From assembly GCF_021390545.1 (NCBI RefSeq), contig NZ_JAJUWR010000009.1, positions 1 to 64,000 on the forward strand: a stretch of DNA of 64,000 bases, in the 5' to 3' direction. Each line of letters begins with the position of its first letter. Within the stretch, counting starts at the first letter, position 1. The translations under genes and the position numbers were made by a program. The notes beneath the pieces are model-generated. The model made no database searches and was not told the DNA's origin. It worked only from the letters and a program-made list of their open reading frames with translations. Positions 49,826 to 59,341 of the stretch are shown one piece after another. Source of the stretch: Algoriphagus sp. AGSA1. Lineage in GTDB: Bacteria; Bacteroidota; Bacteroidia; Cytophagales; Cyclobacteriaceae.

Positions 49826-51919
49826 ATGAACGAAAATAGAGCAATTACATACAGTCTTCTGGCACATATAAGGAATACTGGCACACTTATTCAAGGGCCA
49901 ATCGACCCGTTCGTACCATTAATCAAAAGATCCCTTTATAAACTTAATTCTAAAGGAATTCTAAGTGGGAAGTCAATAAAGGAAATACATGATGTGTCAA
50001 ATGAACTATATGGAATAGACTTTCCCTTGCCAGTACTAAAAGTAATCTTACAACAGATCGCTAATGAAGTTAATACTATAGAAGATATTAACTTCCAACT
50101 ATACAATGATGGTGCATTTTCTTTAAAAAACTTCTTCTTTGAAGAGTTTGAGGAAAATATACAATCAAGCAAACGAGAAGTTGAGAGCCTGGAAAAATTG
50201 TATATTGATTTTTTAAAGCTTAATAATTTAGAAGTAAAAGAAAAGTCGACAATTTTAGACTTTATTGATAAAAACAAGATTTCAATATCTAAGTATTTAG
50301 CAAACAACCAGCCATTAAATGGTAAGGATTATACAATAGAGGCGCAGTTTGTAGAGTTTTTTAGAAAAATTCCAGATGTTTATGATATAATTAAGAATAT
50401 CTATCTTGGGTCTATAATATCTAGTTATCTTGAGTGTAAAACCGAAAATAATAATCAGGAAGTTGAATTAGTTTTTGATACTAATTTTATTATTAGTCTA
50501 ATTGATTTGAATACACCAGAGTCAACTCATTCATGCAATAAACTTATGAATGTTTGTAGGGATTTAGGGTATAAGTTTACTGTTCTTAAGGAAACTATTG
50601 AAGAAACAAAATATTTGATTTCAAAAAAAGCAGAGCATTACTCGACTTCAGTGTTATCTAAAAGAATAAATCCAGAGGATATTTATAATGCTTGTGAAAG
50701 AAGAAAACTAAGTAGAAATGACTTAGAAAGAATTGTTGATAATATTGAGGATTCACTTTTGCAAAGAGATATCCTTATTTTGCCTAATACAGATAAGTAT
50801 AGGAACTTAGCAAAATTTAGTAAAGAGTATGAAGGGTATAAAAAATTTCGTTCATCCCATTATGCAGCATTACATGACGCCACAGCACTATACTATGTAC
50901 GCGATAAAAGGACAAAGAAGATTAAGGAATTTGAAAAAGTTAATTGCTGGTTCGTAAATAACTCTATATCACATGATTCTGAGGATCTTAAAGACTTGAG
51001 ATCAAACAGCAATGATAGCCAGCCTGAAATTATTAGAGCTGATGAACTTTTGAATATTCTATGGTTAGCCAATCCAAATTTGTCAAAGTCAATTAATTCA
51101 AATGAGTTAGTAGAAATAGGCTTGTCTTCCTTAGTGGCTTTTACCTTAAATAGCACTCTGCCTAAAGCAAGTATTATTAAGGAATTGGACGAAAACATCC
51201 AAAAATATGGTGGTGATAAAATTACTGATAAAGATGTGTTATTGATTTCATCGAGAATATCACATCGACAACTAACCGATATTTCTGCTTTAAATTCATT
51301 AGCGAAGGTAAATGAACAGGAATTTGCAAATAGAATCAAACAAGAAGCGGACAAACAAGCTCAAGAAGAAAACCAGAGAATTCAAAAGCTTGACCAACTA
51401 TTTAAGAAATTCGAGAAACAGATAAGTAATTTAGACAAAGCAAGGCAAGAACTTAAAGAGAAGAAGGATAAGTTAGAAATTGAAACCAAAATTACCCAAC
51501 AAACAACAACATCTAAGGATCAACAAATTAATGAACTTCAAGTTAGGCTAGACAAAATTGAACAAGAACGACAGAGAGACATAAAAATTCTACTGATTCG
51601 AGACAGAAAATACTATATTAATCAACAGCTAGCAAGATGGAGGCAGAGAACGAATTATGAGTTGATAGGATGGTTGGTTGGGTTTGTATTTAGTATCACT
51701 GCATTATTGTGGAATAGCAATTGGAAGATCGACTCAGCTATTATTAAATATAGGAAGCTTGAATCAGATTTTATTGTAGGTAATATAATTGTTGCTCTCA
51801 TATTTATTTTTACTGCAATTACATTTAAAAAGTGGTACGATAAAAATCATAATTTCTCAAATATTGAGAATTATAAGAAGAGCATAGAATTTCCAGAACA
51901 TTTGAAAAAGGATGAATAG
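49826..51919 (+). CDS. Membrane-anchored PIN-domain protein
   Basis: The 697-residue protein has an N-terminal winged-helix-like region (IDPFVPLIKRSLYKLNSKGI ... LPVLKVILQQIANEV), a PIN-like nuclease domain from about 210 to 380 with Asp218 (VFDTNFIISL), Glu259/260 (LKETIEETK) and Asp351 (ALHDATALYYV), a coiled coil at about 500-590 and two transmembrane helices at about 612-629 and 650-667. The acidic residues fit an active PIN metal site. The membrane anchor is unusual for a PIN RNase. It is co-transcribed with the HEPN gene. Confidence 0.82.
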   Translation: MNENRAITYSLLAHIRNTGTLIQGPIDPFVPLIKRSLYKLNSKGILSGKSIKEIHDVSNELYGIDFPLPVLKVILQQIANEVNTIEDINFQLYNDGAFSLKNFFFEEFEENIQSSKREVESLEKLYIDFLKLNNLEVKEKSTILDFIDKNKISISKYLANNQPLNGKDYTIEAQFVEFFRKIPDVYDIIKNIYLGSIISSYLECKTENNNQEVELVFDTNFIISLIDLNTPESTHSCNKLMNVCRDLGYKFTVLKETIEETKYLISKKAEHYSTSVLSKRINPEDIYNACERRKLSRNDLERIVDNIEDSLLQRDILILPNTDKYRNLAKFSKEYEGYKKFRSSHYAALHDATALYYVRDKRTKKIKEFEKVNCWFVNNSISHDSEDLKDLRSNSNDSQPEIIRADELLNILWLANPNLSKSINSNELVEIGLSSLVAFTLNSTLPKASIIKELDENIQKYGGDKITDKDVLLISSRISHRQLTDISALNSLAKVNEQEFANRIKQEADKQAQEENQRIQKLDQLFKKFEKQISNLDKARQELKEKKDKLEIETKITQQTTTSKDQQINELQVRLDKIEQERQRDIKILLIRDRKYYINQQLARWRQRTNYELIGWLVGFVFSITALLWNSNWKIDSAIIKYRKLESDFIVGNIIVALIFIFTAITFKKWYDKNHNFSNIENYKKSIEFPEHLKKDE

Positions 51920-52074
51920 AAAAAGCCTAGCAACTGGAGTTTAGACGAATAAGTCAGCTACCTTTTCTTAAAAGATATGGAGAGTTGGGGTAATTTCCAG
52001 ATACTCAAGGAAGTCTGCTTCTGGAAGTAGTTATTACTAACAGTATGGATGATAGTTAGATTTAATCAAATAGG

Positions 52075-53196
52075 ATGAAAGAATCACAACATACAATGTT
52101 TGAACATTCAGAAGTTAAAGTCAGACTTCTGAACCTCTATATCAAAAAGTACCTGAACATCCTGAGTAGGTCTCAGGCCTTTGATAGAGTTCAACTCTTT
52201 GACTTATTCTGCGGCGAAGGTGTCTATGCAAATGGGGGTGAGGGTAGTCCTATCATTTTTTTGAAGGCCATCAAAGATGTCTATTTCCGAAATCAAAATG
52301 AAGGACAAAAGACTATTAAAGTCGATTGTATTTTCAACGATTACAAACTCGAAAAGACTGAAAAAGTCAAATCCATCATTGAAGAAAGAAAACTTCACTA
52401 TTCATTCCTAGGTGATCTTCGATTCAAAAACATAGATTATGTTCAAGCTTTGCCCCTAGTTGTCAGGCAAATTTCAATTGTGAAAAATTCTAAGTCCTTT
52501 GTATTTATTGATCCATATGGCTATAGCGAGGTAAGGGCTTCCCAAATTCATTCAATTCTTGAAACGAAAAAAGCGGAGGTGCTTCTTTTCCTCCCTACTC
52601 AGCATATGTTTCGTTTTGAAAAGAGAGGTACGCCTACCGCTCTCCATTCGTTTATTGAAGACATTGTGCCACGTGAAAAATGGCCAAATTCCCATACAGG
52701 AATTGATTTTATTGAAAACCTGAAAACAGCCTTTCGGGATTTCTTAGAGAATGAATACTACGTAGATTCCTTTATTATCACCAGAGATAAAAATCAGTTT
52801 TTTTGCTTATTCTTCTTCACTAGTCACATCTATGGTTTTGAGAAAATGCTTGATGCCAAATGGGAAATTGACCAGGAGGAAGGACGTGGCTGGAGCTATA
52901 AGGACCCTGATCTACCCACACTCTTCAGCCCATCTGCATCTTATAGAGTAAATAAATTAGAAGTATTTCTCCTGTCGTTTTTGAAAGAACCCAGAACAAA
53001 TGCCGAAATTTATGTGGCTACACTTCACCAAGGATTTAGACCAACTCATGCGGTAGAAGTTTTGAAAGCTTTTGCCACTCAAAACAAAATTATTGTGACA
53101 TCAAATGACGGGAAGAAAGTCAGAAAAAACTCTTATTACATCAATTATCGCGATTTTTGTGAAAGATCTGATCGAATTTCTATTCAACTAATTTAA
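52075..53196 (+). CDS. tcmP: Three-Cys-motif partner protein TcmP
   Basis: The 373-residue protein matches TcmP, a family found together with three-Cys-motif proteins. The N-terminal part has a methyltransferase-like FDLFCGEGVY at residues 42-51, then CIFNDYKLEK and FVFIDPYGYSEV. A winged-helix-like C-terminus follows (LSFLKEPRTNAEIYVATLHQ). The role is unknown; the name only reflects the pairing. The partner gene starts 6 bp downstream. Confidence 0.85.
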   Translation: MKESQHTMFEHSEVKVRLLNLYIKKYLNILSRSQAFDRVQLFDLFCGEGVYANGGEGSPIIFLKAIKDVYFRNQNEGQKTIKVDCIFNDYKLEKTEKVKSIIEERKLHYSFLGDLRFKNIDYVQALPLVVRQISIVKNSKSFVFIDPYGYSEVRASQIHSILETKKAEVLLFLPTQHMFRFEKRGTPTALHSFIEDIVPREKWPNSHTGIDFIENLKTAFRDFLENEYYVDSFIITRDKNQFFCLFFFTSHIYGFEKMLDAKWEIDQEEGRGWSYKDPDLPTLFSPSASYRVNKLEVFLLSFLKEPRTNAEIYVATLHQGFRPTHAVEVLKAFATQNKIIVTSNDGKKVRKNSYYINYRDFCERSDRISIQLI

Positions 53197-53202
53197 CCTA
53201 AT

Positions 53203-53931
53203 ATGGCACAAACATCAATTGAATGGACTGAGCTCACCTGGAATCCGGTGACTGGCTGTACGAAGATCTCCGCAGGATGTAAATTCTGCTATGCCGAGGT
53301 GATGACCAAGCGACTGAAGGCCATGGGAGTGGAGAAGTACAAAGATGGCTTTAAGAAAGTCCGAATTCATGAAGAAACGCTGAGCATTCCATATACATGG
53401 AAAAAAGCAAAAGTAGTCTTTGTGAACTCCATGTCTGATCTTTTTCACAAAGACGTGCCGCTGGATTTTATTCAGCGTGTGTTCAAAGTGATGAATGAGA
53501 ATCCACAGCATGTTTTTCAGGTGCTTACTAAGCGGGCTGATCGATTGGCTAAGATCCATGACAAACTTACTTGGTCTCACAATATTTGGATGGGAGTCTC
53601 GGTAGAAGATGAACGGGTCATAGACAGAATTGATTTTTTGAGGACTACCAGAGCAAGAGTCAAATTCTTGTCTCTTGAGCCCTTAATAGGTCCACTGCCA
53701 AAACTCAATCTCCAAGGTATCGACTGGGTGATCGTAGGAGGTGAGAGCGGACACAAGGCCAGGCCTATGGATCCTGATTGGGTATTGGATATTCAGGAAC
53801 AATGCGAGAAATCAAAAGTGGCATTCTTCTTTAAACAATGGGGAGGTAAAAACAAGAAGAAGGCTGGAAGAGAGCTTAATGGTCAGACTTATGATGAGAT
53901 GCCTGAGGTGGAATTGGAAAGGTTTATTTAG
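53203..53931 (+). CDS. Three-Cys-motif phage Gp37/Gp68 family protein (DUF5131)
   Basis: The 242-residue protein has the cysteine motif Cys19-x6-Cys26-x2-Cys29 in [20 protein letters not shown], then [38 protein letters not shown] and [17 protein letters not shown]. This is the Gp37/Gp68 family, whose motif resembles a radical-SAM iron-sulphur site. The substrate is unknown. It is found in phages and islands, nearly always with TcmP. Confidence 0.9.
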   Translation: MAQTSIEWTELTWNPVTGCTKISAGCKFCYAEVMTKRLKAMGVEKYKDGFKKVRIHEETLSIPYTWKKAKVVFVNSMSDLFHKDVPLDFIQRVFKVMNENPQHVFQVLTKRADRLAKIHDKLTWSHNIWMGVSVEDERVIDRIDFLRTTRARVKFLSLEPLIGPLPKLNLQGIDWVIVGGESGHKARPMDPDWVLDIQEQCEKSKVAFFFKQWGGKNKKKAGRELNGQTYDEMPEVELERFI

Positions 53932-54008
53932 TATAGAACTCTATTTCTTTTGGCTTTGACTTTTAAAGTAATTAGTGCAAACTCTGAATATAAAACTAAA
54001 CCTTATAA

Positions 54009-55475
54009 ATGGATAATATACCCTCGTCAATAAAAGTTTTTATTTCATACAGTCAAACTAACCCTGATCATCAAGATTGGACTATTCGTCTTGCAAATAG
54101 ACTCGTTTCTGATGGGGTAGATGTGAAATTAGACAAATGGGATTTGAAACCGGGCCATGACCTACATAAGTTTATGGAAACGATGGTTTCGGACTTGGAA
54201 ATTCAAAAAGTCCTTATAGTATGCGATAAAACATACGTTGAAAAAGCAAATGAAAGGAAGGGAGGTGTAGGAACAGAAACCGCAATCATTACCCCAGGTA
54301 TATATAAAAAAAGTGATCAAGAGAAATTTATTCCAATTGTCGCTGAGAAAGATGATGATGGAAACGCTATCCTACCTATATATCTTGAAAGCAGGCTGTA
54401 CTTTGATCTCTCTGATGAAAGTACTTTTGAAATGAATTATGAAGAACTTTTAAGGAATCTTTTTCAAAGACCTTCAATTTCAAAACCAGCTTTAGGTCGT
54501 CCTCCTAAGTATTTATTTGATGAGGCTGTTAATACCTATAAAACTTCAATAGCGTTAAAAAGATTGGAATACCAATTAGATCGCCATCCAGAAAGACTTA
54601 ACGGATTTATTCAGGAATTTCTGGACAGTGTTTTTGAGGAAATAAGTCAATTGGAAATTTCAAGAGAAGGCAATTTAATGTCAGATGCAGGGAAAGCTCT
54701 TGTCTCCTTTGTAAATAAGTATACACCGATAAGGAATGATTTTATTTTATTTTTTCAGAAAGTCATTCGTTCAGAAATAAAGTTTGAATTTGATTTAATA
54801 GTTTCTTTTTTTGAGAAGATGACACTCCTTTTGAACAATAAAGGAAGTGGGTCTCATTATGCGTATCAATATGAGGGATTTTTAATAGCAATTCATGAGT
54901 TTTTTCTATACATGGTAGCATTGAGTTTGAAATATAGATCATATGACCTGTTAGAGAATTTATTTTCTTCATTATACTTTACAAAGGATAGAGAGAATTA
55001 CAATAATGAAGGAAAATATTTTACCTATTTTCTTTCTAAATCAAATGAAGATTTAGCTCAATATTATCAGCATGCTGAACAGCAAAGCTATCCTTCCCCA
55101 CTTGGTCATTTATTTACTTCAAGGATAACTAAGGAAGTGTCTAAACAAGAGTTGGTTGAAGCTGATCTTTTATGTCACTATGTAGCAGAATTAAATTCAA
55201 AGTACTGGTTTCCATGTCTCTACATATATTTTGACCAAGCTAGGTATAGAGAAGTAGGTAAAATTGAAATTCTGTATCGAATGATTTCAAGTAGGCACTT
55301 TGAGAAGGTGAAGAATCTCTTTGGTTTTGATAATGTGGAAGGATTTAAGAAGAAATTAAATGAAATGAAATCTGACCCAAATGCGTCTCGACAGTATGGC
55401 ATTCCAGGTAGATGGGATAGGATTTTAGCTATTTATCAGGTTATCGATCCTGAAAAAATTGGAGTTGAAAAGTAA
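54009..55475 (+). CDS. SEFIR-domain protein
   Basis: Residues 1-160 form a SEFIR domain, the TIR-related fold: IKVFISYSQTNPDHQDWTIR, LANRLVSDGVDVKLDKWDLK, GHDLHKFMETMV and KGGVGTETAII. Bacterial SEFIR proteins act in anti-phage defence, probably by NAD+ depletion (established for one group). The 320-residue C-terminal part is helical and unassigned and could be the sensor. It is the first gene of a three-gene unit, and the next gene starts 50 bp later. Confidence 0.88.
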   Translation: MDNIPSSIKVFISYSQTNPDHQDWTIRLANRLVSDGVDVKLDKWDLKPGHDLHKFMETMVSDLEIQKVLIVCDKTYVEKANERKGGVGTETAIITPGIYKKSDQEKFIPIVAEKDDDGNAILPIYLESRLYFDLSDESTFEMNYEELLRNLFQRPSISKPALGRPPKYLFDEAVNTYKTSIALKRLEYQLDRHPERLNGFIQEFLDSVFEEISQLEISREGNLMSDAGKALVSFVNKYTPIRNDFILFFQKVIRSEIKFEFDLIVSFFEKMTLLLNNKGSGSHYAYQYEGFLIAIHEFFLYMVALSLKYRSYDLLENLFSSLYFTKDRENYNNEGKYFTYFLSKSNEDLAQYYQHAEQQSYPSPLGHLFTSRITKEVSKQELVEADLLCHYVAELNSKYWFPCLYIYFDQARYREVGKIEILYRMISSRHFEKVKNLFGFDNVEGFKKKLNEMKSDPNASRQYGIPGRWDRILAIYQVIDPEKIGVEK

Positions 55476-55525
55476 ATTCTCAAAAGAATAATGATTTAAT
55501 TTTTTAGTACCAAAGCAAAACAGAA

Positions 55526-58078
55526 TTGAGATCTCAATTATTTTCAAAGTGGAGTATAAAGAAATTCATAGTTTTCGAATTCATTTTATTCGGAACTTTA
55601 TATGTTTTTCAATATCCAATTTCTAATTTAGTTAATTGGATAATTGTTGATAAAGTTCTCTCTAAGATTCCTTCGGGTTATTTTACTGATTCTTATTTTC
55701 TTGTTACTTCTGGATTGCTAGGGTATTTTCTTTATCGAAAGTCAGAGATTACTTTTCAAATAAGTCTTTTTAAAATTATACTTCCAATTTTACTTGCTTT
55801 TAGGTTTAGTGATATTTGGGTGATTACTTGCTTGAAGATTCTTCCTTTTATTGGGTACATAGATGTTTTTGTTTTGACTTATTTTGTGTCTTTAATTTGC
55901 TCTATCTATAATTTTCTTATTTCAAAGAAACCTAATAAGAAAATTTACGAAATTCAAACTTCTGGATTTATAGGTGATGATCCTATACTTTACGAAGCGG
56001 ATGATTTTTATAATAGAAAAGTTACAGCTAATAGGATCGCTGACTTGATCGTACGTTCTTCTACTAACTCTTCGTTTGCAATTAGTGTCAATGGACCATA
56101 TGGAAGTGGGAAGACTTCCTTTATAAACTTAATATCTAATGGATTAAATAAATACGGTAATGATGATCTAATCATTAAAATTCAATTCGATCCATGGTCT
56201 TTTGATAACAAGGCAGATCTTGCGGGAATCTTTCTCGAACAATTAATCGAAAAGTTGGCTGAAGTAGAACCTACGTTGTCCGCTGTTTTGTTATCCTATT
56301 TAAAAAAAATTACAAAATTAGAGCCTGGAATGACTTCTCTGGTAGGAAGGATGCATCTTTTTTCTCATTTTATTTTTGGTCAAGCGATTAATGAGAGGGA
56401 GAGGATAGAATTAATTTTACAGAAGCTTGACCGTAAAATAATCGTGTTTATTGATGATTTGGATCGTCTTCAACCATTAGAAGTATGGGATATATTTAGA
56501 ATTATTCGTAATACAGTCAATTTTTCTAAATTTTATTATGTGGTAGCTTTTGACAGAGAATATGCTATTACTTCATTAGAAAAGATAAATCTTAGTTATA
56601 AGGATGTTTATTTGGAAAAAATCTTCCAACTTGAAGTTCCACTTCCTAAAATTGAAATTGATAAAGTCTACGATGTTTTAAAAGATCGATTGAAATTAAT
56701 TTTGGATGATTCAGACTATAATGAACTTGACCATGATATTTTACCTCATTATTTTGAACTAGAATATGAACAGTCACTTCAAGGTATATTTGAAAATGCG
56801 AGAGGAGTTACTCGATTTGTTAATTCATTGATTATTTCTTACCCCCTTATTAAAGATGAAATCGTTTTTAAGGAATTCTTTTTTCTTGAATTGTTAAAGT
56901 TTAAATATCCGGGTGTATATGATGCTTTATATGAGCATAAAGAGCTTTTCCTGATAAAAAAGCAAGTCGCTGCTGCATATAAAGAAAGACTTTTTTTAAA
57001 GATTAGTATTAATGAAGAGGGTAGTCATGTAGCTTTTACTCAGGTTTTGAAAACGGCATGTGGCAGCGATTTTTCTAATTCTGATGCCTTTCTAATTTTC
57101 AATTTGTTTTCACATTTATTTTCTGGGCCTTTCAGCTCTAAACAGAAGGGAGAAAATTCAGTTACTAATCCTGCTGCTTTTGGGATTTATTTCAAATATT
57201 TTTTAGGTAAAATGGATCTCTCCGAACGGCAATTTAAGTTTGCCTTGAAGGGGGGTATTAAACAATTGGGCACCTTTGTAAAGGATTCCTATAATCGTGG
57301 ACTAGGGGAAAAGCTTATTAAAAGATTTTTAATAGTTGATAGATTTTCGTCTAAACAGGAATTCGAGAATTATCTGAATATTTTATTTCAATTAGCATCA
57401 CGTTATACAGAGGATGAAGGTGTTACGGCGTTTCCGTATCAAATTCTTATTGATAAATTATCTGACTATCCAGGTGATTTAAAGAAATTGTATGCCAATT
57501 ATTCTACTAAATATCAAAAATTTATAAAAGGATTGTTTAGTAATTATGAAAATTCGCTTTTCTTCTTGAATCAATTAATTTTTGAAATAAAGAGAAATAG
57601 AAAAATTGAAGATTATGGGACAATAAGAGAGTTTTCCCAAATACAGGTGGGGTACTTTAAAGAACTAGTTAATTCTAATCATGGCTTAAGTGAAAAAGTA
57701 GTTTGGATGTTTTGGGGAATTAGGGAATTCAATAAAGATGATGGTAAGGCAAATGATGATGATTTTGGCTATTTGGTAGATGACTCTATTGCCATATTGA
57801 AAAGAGCATTATTTATATGTGATCTTTCCGCCTTTTTGAAATCAATTATTCAGAATTCAATGCATGATGAAAATAAGTACTCAATATCTAATATGGTGTT
57901 TGAACAAATTTTTATAGACAAAGAAGAACTTTTAGGAATCGTTAGAGCTTCTGAAAATACCTCTGAAAGTACGAAATCTGAATTTGTGGATTTTTACAGA
58001 AAGTTAGAAAATGCAGGGTTCTCACCTGTTGAGTTTAATTTTGAAAGTTTAGTTAATAAAGGTATAACTTCTATTTGA
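55526..58078 (+). CDS. KAP family P-loop NTPase with N-terminal membrane segments
   Basis: The 850-residue protein has about four hydrophobic helices in residues 1-135, then a KAP NTPase domain: Walker A GPYGSGKTS at 190-198, FDPWSFD at 221-227 and Walker B IIVFIDDLDR at 305-314. The ~500-residue C-terminus is helical and unassigned. KAP NTPases are membrane-linked ATPases that are frequent in defence islands. The start codon is TTG at 55526; an in-frame TAG lies 18 bp before it, and no ATG is available before the NTPase. It overlaps the next gene. Confidence 0.88.
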   Translation: MRSQLFSKWSIKKFIVFEFILFGTLYVFQYPISNLVNWIIVDKVLSKIPSGYFTDSYFLVTSGLLGYFLYRKSEITFQISLFKIILPILLAFRFSDIWVITCLKILPFIGYIDVFVLTYFVSLICSIYNFLISKKPNKKIYEIQTSGFIGDDPILYEADDFYNRKVTANRIADLIVRSSTNSSFAISVNGPYGSGKTSFINLISNGLNKYGNDDLIIKIQFDPWSFDNKADLAGIFLEQLIEKLAEVEPTLSAVLLSYLKKITKLEPGMTSLVGRMHLFSHFIFGQAINERERIELILQKLDRKIIVFIDDLDRLQPLEVWDIFRIIRNTVNFSKFYYVVAFDREYAITSLEKINLSYKDVYLEKIFQLEVPLPKIEIDKVYDVLKDRLKLILDDSDYNELDHDILPHYFELEYEQSLQGIFENARGVTRFVNSLIISYPLIKDEIVFKEFFFLELLKFKYPGVYDALYEHKELFLIKKQVAAAYKERLFLKISINEEGSHVAFTQVLKTACGSDFSNSDAFLIFNLFSHLFSGPFSSKQKGENSVTNPAAFGIYFKYFLGKMDLSERQFKFALKGGIKQLGTFVKDSYNRGLGEKLIKRFLIVDRFSSKQEFENYLNILFQLASRYTEDEGVTAFPYQILIDKLSDYPGDLKKLYANYSTKYQKFIKGLFSNYENSLFFLNQLIFEIKRNRKIEDYGTIREFSQIQVGYFKELVNSNHGLSEKVVWMFWGIREFNKDDGKANDDDFGYLVDDSIAILKRALFICDLSAFLKSIIQNSMHDENKYSISNMVFEQIFIDKEELLGIVRASENTSESTKSEFVDFYRKLENAGFSPVEFNFESLVNKGITSI

Positions 58079-58953
58079 TATTGTTAAGGCATTATGCCCC
58101 CCCAAAAAACCTGTTAAAGGTATTAAAAACGATAATTGACTTCAATATACATTCAATGCTAAAATCTCATATGGCTGCAATTGAAAATAATTTATTTTCA
58201 ATTGCTCAAATTCCTGCAAATTCTGGACATACACTTCATAGGGGTACTCCACGTGAGACATTCATAAAAGAATTTCTAGAAGGTCACTTAAGCGCAAACG
58301 TTGCAATTGGAACAGGGGAAATAATAGATTCAAATTCCCAACCTCGTGAGCCAAGGAATCAATTTGATATTGTTATTTATAAGAAAAATTATCCAAAGTT
58401 AGATTTCGGAGGTGGGATATCTGGTTTTTTAGCGGAATCAGTAATTGCTACAATTGAAGTCAAATCCATTTTAATTAGTAATGCAATTAATCAATCGTTA
58501 GAAGCAGCTCATAATGCTAAATTACTGATTCCGAATGTAGAAAGATCATTCCAAGCTGGGTGGGTACCTCCTAAGATTCTGAATTATATTGTTGCATACA
58601 ATGGCCCTGCACAAATTAACACCGTACATGGATGGATATTAAATAGCCATCGTAAATTTGGAGTTTCCTTTCCAAGTTGGACTCAAAAAAACAGATTAAA
58701 AACACCGGGTACAGCATTAGACGGTGTCTTTATTCTTAATAAAGGTTTTATTGTGCTAGATAACACTCCATTAACCTTAAGAAGGCAAAATGAACCGGCT
58801 AGAGGTATTTATACCATGTCGGATTGCTTAAATGGTAGTATTTTGATGTTATTTTTAATGTTACAACAAGCTTGTGATAATATAGATGGAGCTTGGCTAA
58901 ATGCTACCCCATATCTAAGAAATGCTCCATTTCGAAATGTAAATTTTGTTTAA
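58075..58953 (+). CDS. DUF6602 protein, PD-(D/E)xK nuclease-like
   Basis: The 292-residue protein matches DUF6602, with a nuclease-like core: GTPRETFIKEFLEGHL, then GTGEIID, Asp98 in NQFDIVIYKK, and Glu128-x-Lys130 in IATIEVKSIL. The D...ExK pattern is that of restriction-like nucleases. A TTG start overlaps the stop of the KAP gene as TTGA, which suggests coupling. The ATG at 58156 is an alternative that leaves the core intact. It completes the SEFIR-KAP operon as a likely effector (inference). Confidence 0.75.
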   Translation: MILLRHYAPPKNLLKVLKTIIDFNIHSMLKSHMAAIENNLFSIAQIPANSGHTLHRGTPRETFIKEFLEGHLSANVAIGTGEIIDSNSQPREPRNQFDIVIYKKNYPKLDFGGGISGFLAESVIATIEVKSILISNAINQSLEAAHNAKLLIPNVERSFQAGWVPPKILNYIVAYNGPAQINTVHGWILNSHRKFGVSFPSWTQKNRLKTPGTALDGVFILNKGFIVLDNTPLTLRRQNEPARGIYTMSDCLNGSILMLFLMLQQACDNIDGAWLNATPYLRNAPFRNVNFV

Positions 58954-58996
58954 AATACTTGTTATAAATAGAAAAAGATAATCAGTATAGAGAAAG

Positions 58997-59200
58997 GTAA
59001 ATCCGGCAAATATCATTCCATGGTCATCAGGAGTTGAGCACCGGACTAACCCGGCAAATGGACTTTGCTTAAATGTACTTCAAGATGAAGCTTTTGACAG
59101 AGGGCTAATGATTACTCCTGATTATCAAATTAAGTTTTCGGATAAGTTACTTGATAAGATTAAGAAAAGTGAATTTAACGATTTCATTACTCCAATATAA
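58997..59200 (+). pseudogene. HNH endonuclease C-terminal relic
   Basis: The open stretch without a start encodes NIIPWSSGVEHRTNPANGLC, then LNVLQDEAFDRGLMITPDYQ and ends SEFNDFITPI. This is the C-terminal part of Bacteroidota HNH endonucleases (NPANGLCLN then AFDRG is diagnostic). The N-terminal part is absent. It suggests that a restriction gene once stood between the SEFIR operon and the RT locus. Confidence 0.65.
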
Positions 59201-59341
59201 ATAAAAAAATATACTTCCCCGGAAATTTCATCCGCATATGGAGTTTTTGGAATATTATAATCATAATGTTTTTCTTTTTTAGGAAGCAGACTTTGTAATT
59301 AAAAGATATTGATATTTGAAATTTCACCAATTGATTAAAAC

